This document shows, one piece after another, positions 1 through 13,900 of a stretch of 64,000 bases of DNA. A program made the translations under genes and the position numbers. Location of the stretch: the NCBI GenBank assembly GCA_030685235.1, contig MU839189.1, positions 89,016 through 153,015 on the forward strand, read 5' to 3'. The notes beneath the pieces were generated by a model. It searched no databases and was not told the DNA's origin. It saw nothing but the letters and a program-made list of their open reading frames with translations. Numbering within the stretch: position 1 is the first letter of the stretch; each line of letters starts with the position of its first letter. The DNA is from Copromyces sp. CBS 386.78 (taxonomy: Eukaryota; Ascomycota; Sordariomycetes; Sordariales; Sordariaceae).

Positions 1-1722
1 AATTAATATAGTAAATACCGCGGTCCGTCCAATTAGCCTAATTAGTACGGCTACTTAGCAATACTACGAGTCTAGAAAATTTTAACGATAAAGATAGAAA
101 AGTAATTAATAATTTTAATTGCCTAGTAAATAATATAGATTATTTAGAACCGCTACCCAATACCGTAAAATACTCTCGGTCGGGTCTTTATACTCTATAG
201 AAGTATATTTACTACGCGTATATAATTAACGATTTTAATACTGTATAGGAAAGGCTTTATAATTATTTTTCGTAGTAAGAAGCAATTATTATATATTTAA
301 AAGATACGTATATAATCGTAAAAGAAGAATAAGCGACTTCTTATATTAACGAAAAACTAAATTTTAACTATTATACTACATCGCTAGTCGAATTAGCGAA
401 CTGTACGCTAAAAAATCATATTATTAATAGTAAATCCTATAATTAATTATACTATTCCCTATATAATCTACCGTATATTAATTATTGTTTTAATATAAGG
501 AGTAGTACTATTATTACCGCCGTTATACAAAGCTTCAACCTCGTCGATAGTATAAAATATAATATCGAAAACAAAACCGAAAAATAGATTTTACATACTA
601 AATATAAATATTTCGCCCAACTATAGGCGAAGGAGGCTTATAGAAAGGTATACTAGAAAGCCTTTAATAAGGTTGTATGTTAACGTCGTATTATACTCAG
701 TGCGGTCCTTACAACGGCTAAACTAGACCCCGATAAATTAAAATTATATATTAGTAAATTTATAGTATAATATAGTTTACCCTATTCGTATATTATATTC
801 GAATCCCTTCTTGACCGAAATTAGCTATTCGTACTCGATAAATTCAATTATTACCCCTTCTAGTAGCTTACTAAATCGCTAGATAACGAGGATTAGTACC
901 TTAAATACTAGGACTTCGATAAGGTAATTAAATTTAAAGGTCGACCTTGCTATAATGCCCCCTTTGCGCTAAAACTTCGTACTCCCTAATTAATTATACT
1001 AATTAATATTCAAGCCCCCCCTCCCTTAATTGCGCTAGCGTAATTATTATGACCTTGAAGAAGGCCTCGTCTATAGCCCAACCGCGGCCGCTAACCTAGG
1101 GTAAGCCGAAATTCTATTGCTTTGATACGAATAGCGTTATTTATATAGCGAAATATATTTATATAGGAGGGTATAGACTTTAAGCAAACTAATAAGGCTA
1201 ACCGCCGCAATTTAATTAATTTATAAACGAGGGGACGAGGCCGCCTTCGTAGTAATATAAAAGGAGGAAATATAAAGAGGGGAAGTAACGTTATTCGGGG
1301 TAGAGGAAGTATTCCTACTAGTACGTAGGGTATACAACGTAGCATACGGATCGCTAGTATATAAAGCTAGTAATCTAGCACTTTAAAATATTCGCTAGGA
1401 TTCTAGAGCCTTCATTAGCAATCAAATTATTTAATTTTATAATAGAAACCAAATAAATTATTAATATATGGATTAATATAAATTGAGTACGATTAATTAA
1501 TCGCTCAATTAAGCGATGTATAACCGTATAATATACGACTGTACCGCTAAGTACGCTATAAAGTACGCTATAAAGTAGCCAATTTAAGTATATATCTAGG
1601 CACGGGCACGTAACATTTCGTAAAAGAATATAATGCCCAGATTTTTAGTATGAAATCTATAAAAGAATACAAGTGCGAAGTAGAAAGTAGACTACGATTT
1701 AGATACGAGCGATCTAATTAGC
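1..1722. repeat. RIP-mutated AT-rich repeat DNA, unidentified
   Basis: The stretch is dominated by TpA steps, with very few CpA or TpG dinucleotides, while CpG-containing words such as 'accgcggtccgtcc' survive. That pattern is the mark of RIP, which converts C to T mainly in CpA context in duplicated DNA. All frames are broken by stops, and no protein domain could be recognised by eye. It is probably part of one or more decayed transposons; the family is unknown. Confidence 0.75.
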
Positions 1723-1815
1723 TCAAAATTTTTTGGGTATGCTTGGCACGCGGGATGGGTGGGGTGACGGTGCCGGAAGACTTTTATGACGGTGCGAAAA
1801 GACATTCTCTTTAAA
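1723..1815 (+). repeat. Dispersed repeat arm, inverted copy at the right end of the window
   Basis: This 93-bp, relatively GC-rich block contains 'gacggtgccggaagac' followed by 'gacggtgcgaaaagacattc', i.e. two imperfect tandem copies of an about 22-bp unit. Read on the opposite strand, positions 63905-64000 carry the same block with a few substitutions and small indels. Both start near a run of the type CAAAATTTT. They are two inverted copies of one repeat family, probably the end or a subterminal part of a transposon. Confidence 0.8.
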
Positions 1816-4800
1816 TAAAGGTAGGAGGGTAAAGGAAGCGGATATTATATTAAAATTACTTATTTTAATAGACGGTCGGAAACTTAAATTATCGGATATA
1901 TAGTATAAAAGCTAATACGTTCTATTAGCTTTTACGGAAGGATAGATTATCGAAATTATTACAGATATTATTACTTGAAACGGAATGCTAAATTTATAGA
2001 AGGTTATATTATATTTAAAAATCGATATTAAATCGAATTTAAATACACTTCCTATTATTATTTATTTTGATTTTAAATATTCTTCGACGGTAGTAGGTCG
2101 GGCGTTTATTAAAAAATTTTCTTCGAATATTCGGTATACCAAATTCCCGCCGAGCGTTATAAATAGAATTAATTCGAAAATAATTATTAATATTATAGCC
2201 GAATTTAATTTTTATATAGAAGGGAGGGTTAACGGCATTAAAGTTAACAGCTATTTCTAGATTTCTACGTTGGTTATCGAGGAATTGGGTTTAAATATAC
2301 TATTGGGAACGGATTTTCTTCGCAATTATAATATTAAATTTAATTTTAATACCGCTCTTTATTCGTTTAAATTTATATTTAATATAAAGGTGTAGGGTAA
2401 GGTTTTCTTTAAAAAGGACGAATTGGGAGAGGATACCTTTATTACTAAAATTTTCGCTAAATAAAATATAATTTTTCTAATTTATTATTCTAGTATCTTT
2501 CCGGTCCGATATAACACTTAGTTTAATAATTAATATTCTTTAAATAAATGTCCCGCTTATAATTTTCACGTTTAATTATTTAATTTACTAGACGTTACGG
2601 TAAATAGTAAAACCTTTAAGGTAATTCTATATTTAAATTAATTTAATAATAACCTTTTTATTCCTATAAGTATTTATATTAGTATAATTATACGTCCGTT
2701 GCCTAAAATTATTGAAACGGCTATATTTTTTAATATATTTAATATAATCTATTTAACCCCTAAAATACAAGCTAGCCTTTCCCCTAAATAATATGCTATA
2801 TATATCGATTGAAATACCGAGGACGATAAGGAAGTAGCGATTTAGAAAGAGGTTTTTAATATTCTATTATATAGATTAAATAAGTTTAACGATATCGAAT
2901 TTATTCCTTCCGAAGTAAGTATTAGTATTTATAATAATAACCCCAATTTTATCAAATAAATAAAGAACTTCTTAAATAAATACATTAATATTTTTAAAGA
3001 TTTGGGGATTATTTTAATAAAGGAGGAAGATAAAATACGTATAAACTTTATTAAAGAATAGTAAAATTAGTGGAAAATCGTTAAATCCTACTTATTACGA
3101 ATTAAAGACCGCGAATTCTTTAATAAGGAGTATAATAAATTGTATGTGTAAGGTAAAATATCTTTTATATTATAGCCTACTCTTATTGCGTACCCTATTT
3201 TTATTATATAACGGAAAATTAATAGCGTCGATAAACCCCGAATAATTATTAATTTTTACCCCCTAAATAATATTATAATACCGGACGTCTACCTATTACC
3301 TAATTAAGAAAATATAATTAATAAAATAGTCGATAAGAAATTCTTTAGTATTTTTAATACTATTAGATTTTTCTACTAATTATTAATTTTTACGTTTTAT
3401 TACAATTATATAATAATAATTAACCTTCGTAGGTTTAAGTAATTTAATATTGTATTAATAAATTTCAAGAATTCGCTTATATTCGTATAATATTTTATAG
3501 ATTGATTATTCTTCGATTATTAATTATTTATATGTATTTATATTAATAATATTATTATTTTTAATAATATTAAAGAGGAGTATTTAAAGTATATTAGTAT
3601 TGTAATAATATTCTTTAATAAGTATCGTATTTATATTGGCATTTACAAATTATTTGTAATTTTCCCGTCTATTCAATTTCTCGGTAGTATTATTAACGAT
3701 TAAAGTTGTTAATATATAAAGGACTGTATTAAAGCGTTCTAAAAATTTAATTTCCCTAATATATTAAATGCCTTAAAAATTTATTTAGGTATAGCCGGCT
3801 AATTATATTAAAAGATGCTATAGTTCGCTGTAAAGGAAGCATTATTTAATTGTAAAAACATAAAATTATTAAAACGAATACGAAAATTGGGAAATCTAAA
3901 ATTAAAAGTAATAAAATAGGTGAAAAAAGTTTATATTTCTAAAATCAAATTTAAACTTATTAAAAAAGAGTTCGAAGCCTTTCGCAATATATAAGAAAAC
4001 TTATATGATTAGGCGTATTTATACTATTATATTAAAACGGACGCGTTATTTATTAAAATTAATGTTAATAGTATAACGTATAGTATTTATATTTTCCAAT
4101 TCAAATACGAATAAGATAGCGAATTTATTTTTAGTATAAGTAAGATCCTATTAATAATAATTAAACCTATTTATTTCCTATTAAGATTAACGACTTTAGC
4201 GGAGAAGAAATATAGTTTAATAAAGGTAGAGATTGCCGCTATTATTTAAGTATTACGAAAGCTACGGAAGATAGTCCAATCTAATATTCGACCTATAAAT
4301 ATTATTACGGATTACGCCTCTACTATTAGTATTATTAAATATATATCTTTAAAAATAATAGATTTGGCGAAAGTAAACCCTAAGTTCGCTAACGCTATTA
4401 ATTAAGCATTATAGTTCAATTTAAATATCTTCTATATTCTAAGACTATTAAATATTATACCCGACGCTTTATTAAGGTTACTTATAATTAAAACCGCTAA
4501 TAATAACGATTTATCAGACGAATTTACTAATATTTAATCCTATTTCAATTATTTAGAAAATTTTAATGCCTTTTTCTTTATATACGTAGAAATTTCCCTA
4601 AATATTCGGACAATTTTATTAATTATAATTCCCGCCTTTAAATAAATATTTGTAGATACTTACTCTGCTAATTTAAAATATAATAGAATTTTATAGTTAA
4701 TTGCGAATATTAACGCTCCGGGTTATATATATATACGCCGCTTAAGTAAGAGGCCTAACCTCCCGGCTAATCCTTATATAATTAACGATAGCTTTTTCTT

Positions 4801-6690
4801 CTACGTCGATTATTTAGACGAAAGGCGTCTATATATTTCTCGCGCCTATATATAAAAAATACTAGAGTTAATTTATAACGAAAAGTATTATTTTAATATT
4901 AATTATATAATAGTAGATTTATTGTAATTTTATATAAAATGTAAAACCCAAATAGTTCGAGAATACGTTAAGTATTACGAAGTATATTATTAAAATTAAC
5001 GAAACCGATAATTAACGTTCGGCGAATTACTATTAATTCGAACGTTCTTATAGCCCTATTATATGATTATAATAAATTTTATTATTAATATACCTACGGT
5101 TAAATTTGCTAATACTATATAGTCCCTCCTAAAATTCGACGAATTCGATACTATATATACTATAATCTATAAATTTAGTAAGAAGGTTTTATTATGAGAA
5201 ACTCTACTCGTACGGCTATAAAACTCTATTCGGACGGTCGTCCAAATTTAAAACTAAGTATAACTTAGCCAAATATGGATGAAAAAGACAATAATAGTAT
5301 TAGACTACTCGGTAAATTTTATATTATTTTCTATAGTAGGTGTCCTATCCTACGGGCCCCACGCTTTGGAAATATTACTTATATTACATCCTTCAACTTC
5401 CTTAAATTTCTTCTATCTACTTTTTTAGACTTCTTTTTATTAGAAAGGATATAAAGGACGTCAATATACGGTAGGAGGCTCAAAAAATACAGAAAGAATT
5501 ACCAAATATTCCAAGCCTATATACGAGTCTCCACCTTTTATTTTACCTAATTACTTTGGATTTTAAACTTTTCGACGACCGTCCGAATAGAGTTTTATAG
5601 CCGTACGAGTAGAGTTTCTCTTTATTATTAGTAGGTTATTCGATGTACGAGGCGAAAGAATAGGTAATTATTCTATTATAAGTTTTATAATATTATAATT
5701 GGGGCTTATTGGTTATTATTATTAGTAACCGAAATTTAAAGTTCGTTTTTAAGATTTGGAGGAGTATTTTCGAAGTTTTAGCTATTAATTTTCTCTTTTT
5801 AACGGCCTACTATATTTAGACGGATAGTCAATTTAAACGTATAAATTAGACCGCCGAAATGGTAATTTGTATATAGTACGCTACTAATATACTTTTGTAA
5901 ACGTTAATACTAGCCGTCCTATAATATAACCTAAATAATACTATATAATTAACGATCGGTTTATCTCCTAATAAATTAATATATAGATTTAAACCTCGAA
6001 CGGTATTTAATTTACTAGTATTAAATATAAAGGAGGCGTTAATTATAGAATTTTTCGCGTTAATCCGGTAAAAATTTTAATTAGAAGTTATAAAATTTAT
6101 TAATCGGGCCGGTATAGTTATTAAAGAATAATATAATATTAAATATTCGCCGGTTATATTTAAAATTAACGATAAGGTTTACTTTTAATTTAATAAAAGT
6201 TACTATTTATTAAGCGCTTTAAAGAAGAAATTTTCTGCCGAGCGTATAGGACTATACCGGATTTTAAAGAAGGTCGGCCCCTTAGCTTATAAATTTAATT
6301 TATTAAAAACCTAGCGTATATACCTAGTTATTTCGGTAGCCTATCTTTATAAGTTGGTATAGGGTCCGGACTTATTTAACTAAAAAGTGCTACCGTTAAA
6401 GCCTGTTAAAATTAATAGTTAAGAGGAATAAGAAGTTGAAAGTTTAATAGTAAGGAATTAAGGTCCGTTAAATATAAAATATCTAATTAAATAGACTGGC
6501 TTTTAAAATAAGGATAATATTTAGGAACTACGTATAGAATTTATAAGGAATTCGAAAGAGAAAGTAAAGGAATTTAAGTGCGAATATTTATTAGAATTAC
6601 CGTTTAAAGGTATTTGTAGGAAGGTTATTTAGCGTATTAATCGCCCGTCGAAGCGCTAATAGCGTTAAATTTTTCGTTTAAAAGGGGGAG
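1816..6690 (+). mobile_element. Ty3/gypsy chromovirus retrotransposon relic, RIP-inactivated
   Basis: Despite many stop codons a pol polyprotein can be read in order. Retropepsin: 'EELGLNILLGTDFL' near 2279-2320. Reverse transcriptase: near 3,540 the catalytic YLDDILIFS-type box reads YINNIIIF, as expected if RIP changed Asp codons to Asn. Integrase: an HHCC-like zinc region and 'YGEL'-type motif near 4,950-5,030, 'INFIINIPT' near 5,065, and 'SDRNPKF' to 'FSTAYYI.TDSQ' near 5,730-5,840. Chromodomain: 'YLIK.TGF' near 6,480-6,530, which places it among chromoviruses. A purine run near 6,676-6,688 could be the polypurine tract. LTRs were not delimited. The element cannot encode functional protein. 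The integrase is split by the MITE at 5196-5620. Confidence 0.85.
5196..5620. mobile_element. 425-bp MITE (hAT-like) inserted in the chromovirus integrase
   Basis: Positions 5196-5242 and 5574-5620 are perfect 47-bp inverted repeats beginning GAGAAACTCTACTCGTACGG. The 8-bp word TTTATTAT lies immediately outside both ends (5188-5195 and 5621-5628), a typical target-site duplication of the hAT length class. Integrase coding similarity resumes directly after the right duplication. The interior has no long reading frame, so the element is non-autonomous. Its interior keeps clearly more CpA and TpG than the surrounding DNA, suggesting that it arrived after RIP or was too short or low-copy to be mutated. 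The hAT assignment rests only on the 8-bp duplication. Confidence 0.9.
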
Positions 6691-9480
6691 AATTAGAAAA
6701 TTGTGAAAGGTTTAAAGTATTTTCTTTTATTCTTCTAATTTTCCGTTTATTTTTTTATTTTCCTTTCTAATTTTTATAATTAATTTATTAAAATTTCTCA
6801 ATATTCGCTTAATTAATTGTATTATTGCGTTAGTAAGGCGGTTATATTAAGTATTATCATTTTCGTTCTATCCCTTTTAAATAACGATCTAATATAATAT
6901 TATATATTTAATTAAAGTAGGTAATAAGATCTAAAGTAAATAATCCCTAGTAGGTAGGTAAGTTATAATTAAAAGTGGAATTTAGAAATTTTAATACGTA
7001 TACAATCTTTAATATAGTATAAATTTATTTCCTTTCTTTTAAAAACTTCTTTATTTTATTAATAATATTATTATAATTTACTTTATCCCTACCCTTTTAC
7101 TTCGTTAAAGTTAGTTAATTCTAATTTAAAATATAGTAATTTAATATAATTATAGTAGATATTAGCGCCCCTAGTAATCCTAATCTAATAAAGTTTATTA
7201 ATTGGATTAATTATTGTAGTAATCTTAATAGGTTATTATATTAGTACGACTAAGATCGCCTCCTTTCCCCGCTCGGTTTAAAGACCGATTAATGCTTCCC
7301 CGTACTAGCTAATACGGCTAAATATTTAAATTGTTATACGGTTGTAAATAACGCCGTTAAAACTATTAATTTAGGTTACGATTTACTTTATATTATACTA
7401 CCTAGCTTTATTATAAATTTAGTCGCTAATATAATCGACGATAAATTAAATGCTTTTTCTAAATATATTTATATATAATATATTGTTAATTTTATTATTA
7501 GTTTAAGTAAGGCTACCAGCTTATATAATTTTAGCGATCGTCTTCTTAGTATTAAATCCTTCGCCCTTAATAGCGTAATAGTATATAATATTAAAATTGT
7601 ATAGTTTGGTCGCTATTGTATCCCGCTTATAATAGCGAATTATTTATTCGTTTATTATAATAATACTTTAATTTCGGTTCTTTATAATACGATTGATTGT
7701 ATGGGCGTATAAATTAACTTCGACTAGGCTATTTTATAAGTAATAGGCGGCAACGTTAATTATTTAACTATAGCGATTTTATTGGCCCCGATTATAGATA
7801 AATTGATTAAAGGTAGTAGCTTCGGAAATTAGTAGGACTAAATTCCTTAGGACTATAATCCTTTTATATATAATACGCGTGCTTAAATAATTAAATATAT
7901 TAAGGAGGATACTTTTTTCTCTTTTATCTTAATTATATTTTTCTCTAACGGTATATATATTTATAATTATAGTTAGTTAATAGAGGTTATTCTCGTTTTA
8001 TAATATATTAATAATCGATTAGGAATAGGTTTCGTTATTATTAAATTAATTAATTTTATCGGCCGCGTTGTTATATTTAATGTTTATAATTTCGCTAACG
8101 ATTAAAAATAACGGGAGATCGATTTTATAGTTAATTGGGCTCTCAATTAAATATGCCCCTGTTTTATTCCCGCCGTTTAAAATTCCGCCCCTACCGCTCA
8201 AATTATTATAACCCCCGCTAAAAATAAGTAGACGTTAATTTGGAAAAACCGGTAAATAATTGTACAAATCGTTTAGGTTTGCGCTATTAATAATACGTAA
8301 TTTAATAAATCGGTTATTTAAAGTAAATTTTACCCGGATACTATAGAAGTAATCAAGGATATATATTGTAAAGATTACTATATATTAAATATTATTATAG
8401 ACGACGACTTCTATAACGAAATTAGTAAGATTATTAAGGAGTACTTTGAAAAATTTGTAAAAAAAGATTTTTTTTTTATAAATAATTTAGTTCGTTATAT
8501 TAAAGATGTTTTTAATGCCGCGTTTAATAAGTTTAACGACGAGGATCCTTCTTTTATTGAAAAAATCCTAATAAAGGCTATACTCCTAGCGTTATAATAT
8601 TATAATTATACGACCGGTCTTCCCGAATAAATTAATGGTATATTAGCTTGTATAGGCTTTTTATATTGCGTTTAAGTCGCTTTTAATATGCTAGCTTAAT
8701 TGGAATTACTAATTATTGTTAAGGAAATTGTAAAGGAAGTTTATATTACCGAAATAATTAATATAGACGTTATTCTTAGTATAGTATAAAAAGTATTTAA
8801 TTAGTAATCGTAGTTATTAGTCTAGTTAAACTAATATTAAAATAAGGAAGTAAATAATTTAAAGGATAAAATTGTTGCCCTATGTAAAACTATCGAAATT
8901 TTACGCCGTATTCCTACTCCGTTAGCGGCTAAATATATTTAATAAATTAATGTAATTCTGGGAATTATTATTAATTATAATGCTTATTCTAGCGTTGACT
9001 TCGGCTATAGTATCCTTAGTATCGATAAATTTAACTTATAATCCGCCCGTTCCAACGGATATAATACCTTACCCTCTATATGCTTTCCCTATCGCTTAAT
9101 TATCTATAATAATTAGCGTTAATAAAAAGATTAGTACAATTAAAAAGACTTTCCTTCCAACGGCTATAAACGTTCCCGCTATAATACTTCTTATTAATTT
9201 TAATATTCCGAAAATATTAACGAAGATAATAATAAATTAAGAATCTATTTGAATAACCGTTAAATTTATTATTATATTAATAGTTATTTAGTATTATATA
9301 CTAGATTATTTAGTATTAGAATTTTTTATTAAAAAGTTTAGTATTAAATATAATATATAGTAGCGTTAAAATAATTAGTTATAATAATAATTTAATAGAT
9401 ATTCGCAATAGGTTATATTTAATATAGTTTTATAAATAGTAAATATTTATCTCTTTCGTAGAGGGGGAAATATTAAAGGA
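6691..9480. repeat. RIP-mutated repeat DNA, family not identified
   Basis: The composition is the same TpA-rich, CpA-poor, CpG-retaining type as the chromovirus relic. The first few hundred bases after the putative polypurine tract (from about 6,700, 'tgtgaaagg...') may be the 3' LTR of the chromovirus. The rest shows patches of higher GC (for example 7,255-7,320 and 8,150-8,230) but no recognisable domain. The segment ends near a purine run, 'gagggggaaa' (9461-9470), that could be the polypurine tract of a second element. Confidence 0.6.
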
Positions 9481-10950
9481 ATTTTGGGCAAATGCCCGGA
9501 TAACCCGCTCTATCTTAGTATACGTTTATTTAAGCGGTCTATACTATATAAGAATACTCCCTAATCAACTTCCGTTAAAGTTAATTAAATTATTAATTTA
9601 TATTATATTAACCTAACGTCTATTTTACTTATACTTTATAAAGTCGTATGCAAGGTCCTAAGTTAAAGCTTTCGTTAGTATTGCCTTACGCTTCCTTTGA
9701 CAATATTGTCGCCTATTGTTACGTATTATCACTCTGTCCAGTAACTAGTCGCACTCTTTACCTTTCATCATTATTATCATCTATAGCATTACTTGTAAAG
9801 ATTCTCTTCGTATAATATTTTAGGTTTAATGTCCGTAGGCTTCTTATTCTTGCCTTTTTAACGAATATTTTTATTGTAGGTATTTTTTTCGTGGCTATTG
9901 CTAGGTATAGATTTTTGGCTATTAAATTTAATATTAATTTCGCTAACGCTAAAAGTATTATAATATCCTCCTTTAGGAATTATCTTGCGTCTTGTAAAAT
10001 CAATGTTATATTTTTTAAAGTTTTTATATATTTTTATAAAGGTAAGAGTCCTAACGGCTATTTCCTTATTAAATTTCTAAGTATTTTTATACTATTTAGG
10101 GCGTACGATTTTGATTGTGTTAATAAAGTCGATATATTAGGAATTAGGGATTTTAGTCTTTTTAATACTTATTATTTGGTTGTTATTTATTGTAATAGAT
10201 TAGGTTTAAAGTTAATTATTTTAGTTCTTAGGTTCTTTCGTAAATACGGTGACGGTTTCTTAGTATTATTTCCGGGCTTTGATTTATTTATTAATTGCCT
10301 TATAGTTAATTATAGTTTTAAATCTTTTATACTATTCGTTAGTCTCTTATTCCTCCTTTATAGTACTATTTTGTAAATTGTAATTGATTAATGATTTTAT
10401 TTAGGTACGTACGGCTTTATTGCTAATTATAAATTCCTTCTAATCCTTTTTATTATTAGAATAGAATGTAAACTCTAATTTAAAGAATTTTTTATTAAGG
10501 AGATCCGCTTCGGTAACGAGGGTGTTGAGAATTATTTCATTACGTTCTTTAGGTTCGGTAGGAGGAGTTCTTTGAATTGCTTTTTCTAGGTTAGTTTAGA
10601 CTACGGTTCCGTTATTAAAATTATTAAACTTAATTTTAGCGGCTTTAATCCGCGCTTTTACTTTTTTAGTAATAGGGTATTAGCTAGGATTAAACTATTT
10701 TAATATTATAGGTCTCTCGATTTTACTTTAGATCTATTCTTTAAAAATATTCGAATTATATTTTAATTAGAGTATAAGTTCCTAATAAATTTAATTATTA
10801 CTATCTTTAAAGTAGGTAATATTCTCTTTAGTATCGTTACTAATCTTTGAAAGAGATATCGTATTTATTGTTTTAATTAATTATTGACTATTAATTAATG
10901 TTAATCGTCGTATTAATAAGTAGTGCGCGTATTAGACTGTTAATTGTCAG
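9481..10950. repeat. AT-rich repeat tail, possible LTR at its left edge
   Basis: Directly after the purine run at about 9,461-9,470 the sequence reads 'tattaaagg', which could be an LTR start (TGTTAAAGG) altered by RIP; this is inference. Around 9,690-9,800 CpA words are more frequent, so that patch is less mutated. An open frame at 9891-10376 is rich in F, I, L, Y and N and resembles nothing; I regard it as chance in AT-rich DNA. Base composition returns to normal between about 10,920 and 11,000. Confidence 0.55.
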
Positions 10951-13900
10951 ATTTATTAGTGTGTGTTCTGGTTGATTGAACTGTTTAGAAACTGGCTGTG
11001 TAATTGATCCGCTCCAGAAGGTCTAGGGGGTGCTCAGGTATCCCGGAAATGCTAAGACCTTAATCAGGTGACTGGGACTCGCCTCATTTGGTCGAGATCT
11101 CCACCCTACAATCTGACAGAATGCCCTTCGAACCGGTTCCCCAGGACGCCACCAAAAAGCACAAACTCCCCACGGGCGGCATTGTCAGCGAACGTCAGCA
11201 ACCGAAGTCGTTCGCGATAGGTTGGAGGTTTTTGTGGGCTTATAAAGCGGCGTGTCACACCGCCAAGCTGAAACTGGTAACCCATCAAAACCATCAGGGG
11301 GTGTCAACCACACGACCGGCGAGCTTGGGATCTGAAGCGGTGATGTCGGGTATTTGGGACGGCCAATACAGCCTCGATGATGGCGAAAACAATTGCCCAT
11401 CATATCCATAGGGGTTTCCGAGCCACTTCTGGAGAAATAACCTTATTCGGGACGTCGTTTGTCATGCAATGACAACTGACTTTTCCGGATGAACCTGACT
11501 GGTTCTAAGCGATCATCGATATGCTGCAGCTTTAGTTCTGACGGTCCGTGAGACGTACATTAGCTCGACTGTTGAGGTCGTAGTGGTGATATCGTGACCG
11601 ATCTCATTGGGATAGGGCTGCATCGCCAAGACACCATACTGGTGTGAACCGTGGGAAGCCTTGGAAGGAATGCAAAGTGTCCACGCGTCCAGGAGGTATA
11701 AAAGCAAAACTTCCACGCTTGTGGCTGAATTTTCAGACAGGAGTGATCTTCTCATCAATAGTCTTACCTGCTTCACACATGAGCCCTTCCAACCTCATAT
11801 ACCTGCAAGGGAGAGAAGTAATATAACAAGACCTCGCTCGCCTCTTCACAGTTCCTTACCTTGTCCTTGACCCCAATTGCTCAACCATATTCGAGAAAAT
11901 GCCGGGCGAAAACAACGGCGACTTGGAGAGAGATGGAAGGGAGGCACAGATGGACACCAGACCAACACGCTCGCCACTTGGCTTGTTCACGGGCTCGGTC
12001 GAATCATTGACGCGTTGCTTGAGTCGATCATCCAAAGAATCCAAACCCGCAGCAGAGACATCAGGCAAGAAATATGTCCATACGCCGACCCACGCAGCCA
12101 CTTCGCATCTTAAGACAACCAGGACGAGAAACATGGACCGGGCAAATGAAGTTCTTTGACCATGTTGGTGGGCAAGGCGTGAAAAGATATTCCACCTGAG
12201 GCGCAAGTTGTTAGTGAGTAATGAAGAAGGGTCTTTGGAAAGAACAACGGGTTGACTGGTGGGCAACTTCAGGCGTCTTTGGTGGAGCACGATGTTGATG
12301 AGGCAGACTACGCCCTCAAGCAATGAACACCGCCTCAAGTTTGGTTCCACGGAATGAGCCTAGTCCAGAATGCCATCCTGCCTCAGAATTCGACCGAGCG
12401 CCAAATAAGTCCGCACATTTCGAAGCCCTCAGCACAGGCCGAGTCACAGGAGGCGAGAGACTTCAAGCAACCTGGTCCGACATGTGGAGACGGATGGTAG
12501 ACAACGAGTTTCGGGTTCGTGATTGGTGGAAAGCCGTGATCGAGGAATAGAGGACTCGCCGTAGGGGAAACATGGTTCGATAGGAAGCAGAAACACGACT
12601 GAAGCAGGTGATGGTGGTGATGGTACCCGAACTGTTAGACCCCAAGGCAACAGAAGACTCAAGGCGCAGTTGCTCAGATTAAAGGGCGACACTTGCGACC
12701 GTCGAGATGATTCCATTATTGAGTGGAGGGAATGAGTCTCATGTCAATCTCTCATGGCTTTGCGTGAAACAGCTTTGCCCCCAAGGCACCCGGGAATTTG
12801 TTGATGCACCGCTCGAAATATCGAACCTTGATAGGAAGTTGCTCAGCATGTTTCTTAGGCCGACCTCTTTGATAAGGACCAACTGTTGAACGATGAGTCG
12901 GAGCCGTACCCGCCCAAAGCCCTTGATGATGGGTAAAAAAACAGCAGTGGCCTGGAAGCTGATCAGATGATGCGAGTACGCCGTAGAGATTAGACGTATG
13001 GGGGCCATGGGGTCCCGAAGGGCTCTCGAAGGGCTCATATCGATGAAGACCGGCGAACAGGTCAAGGTGTAGATGGTCCGAAGCCGGTCAGTCGTATACC
13101 TAGCTGAGCAGTGAGTACTTGTAGTAGCCAGGACCAACACCCAGGGGTAATGGGGGTGCCCCTGGCATTAGCGCAACACCAGGAACTGCACGTCAACATA
13201 GCCGTTCCCGCATCTGCACATCAGCTATGTGACTCTGTGATGCTCTCGAGAGGCTCTGTGTAAGCTTTTGAATCGTAATCCGAGTTGGGAGGGGGCAGTG
13301 ATGGTCATGATAAGCGTGGCGCAGTAGCTCGTGGTTGGTGATGATAGCCGCAGAGAGTAGCACTGGCGAAGCGGCGCGGCTGTACAAGCGCGGCGATTCA
13401 GGAGCGAAACTCAAATGACCATGATGCTTGATAAGACGACGTTAGTGGCGGTGTTGGTGACAGGAACGAATCTCGCATGCGTGCGGTATCGACGTGGTAC
13501 AGACTCGGCCGGCTCGATGTGTCGATGCTTGTTGCTAATATCAGGAAGCCAATCGATTCCCTTCTCTGGTACCCCACAGATGCTGTCCAGCAGATGCAAT
13601 AGTGTTGGTTCTGTGAGGGATAGAATACCTCTAGGTAGGTGGTTAGTTGTTTGTGGGAAAGAGATGCAGGTGATGATGTGATGTTGAGGAGGAAGAAGGG
13701 AAGCGACAAGTGAAAGGAGGATGGAGAGGACGGGAAGGAATCAACTCGGGCCTCATTCCTTACTGCAGTGGTCCCCGCCCCACTCAGGAGCCCCAGGTGT
13801 TCGCACCTTCCCGCTCTTTAGCGCACGGCATCGCATCCGGCAACATGTTGGCGGCTCAGAGGGAAGGTACACAAGCTCACGTTTTAGTGGAGACTCCCCT

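Noticed and set aside
9891..10376. 161-codon open frame in the AT-rich block
   Set aside because: Its composition (F, I, L, Y, N) simply mirrors AT-rich DNA, flanking sequence is RIP-mutated and no motif is visible.
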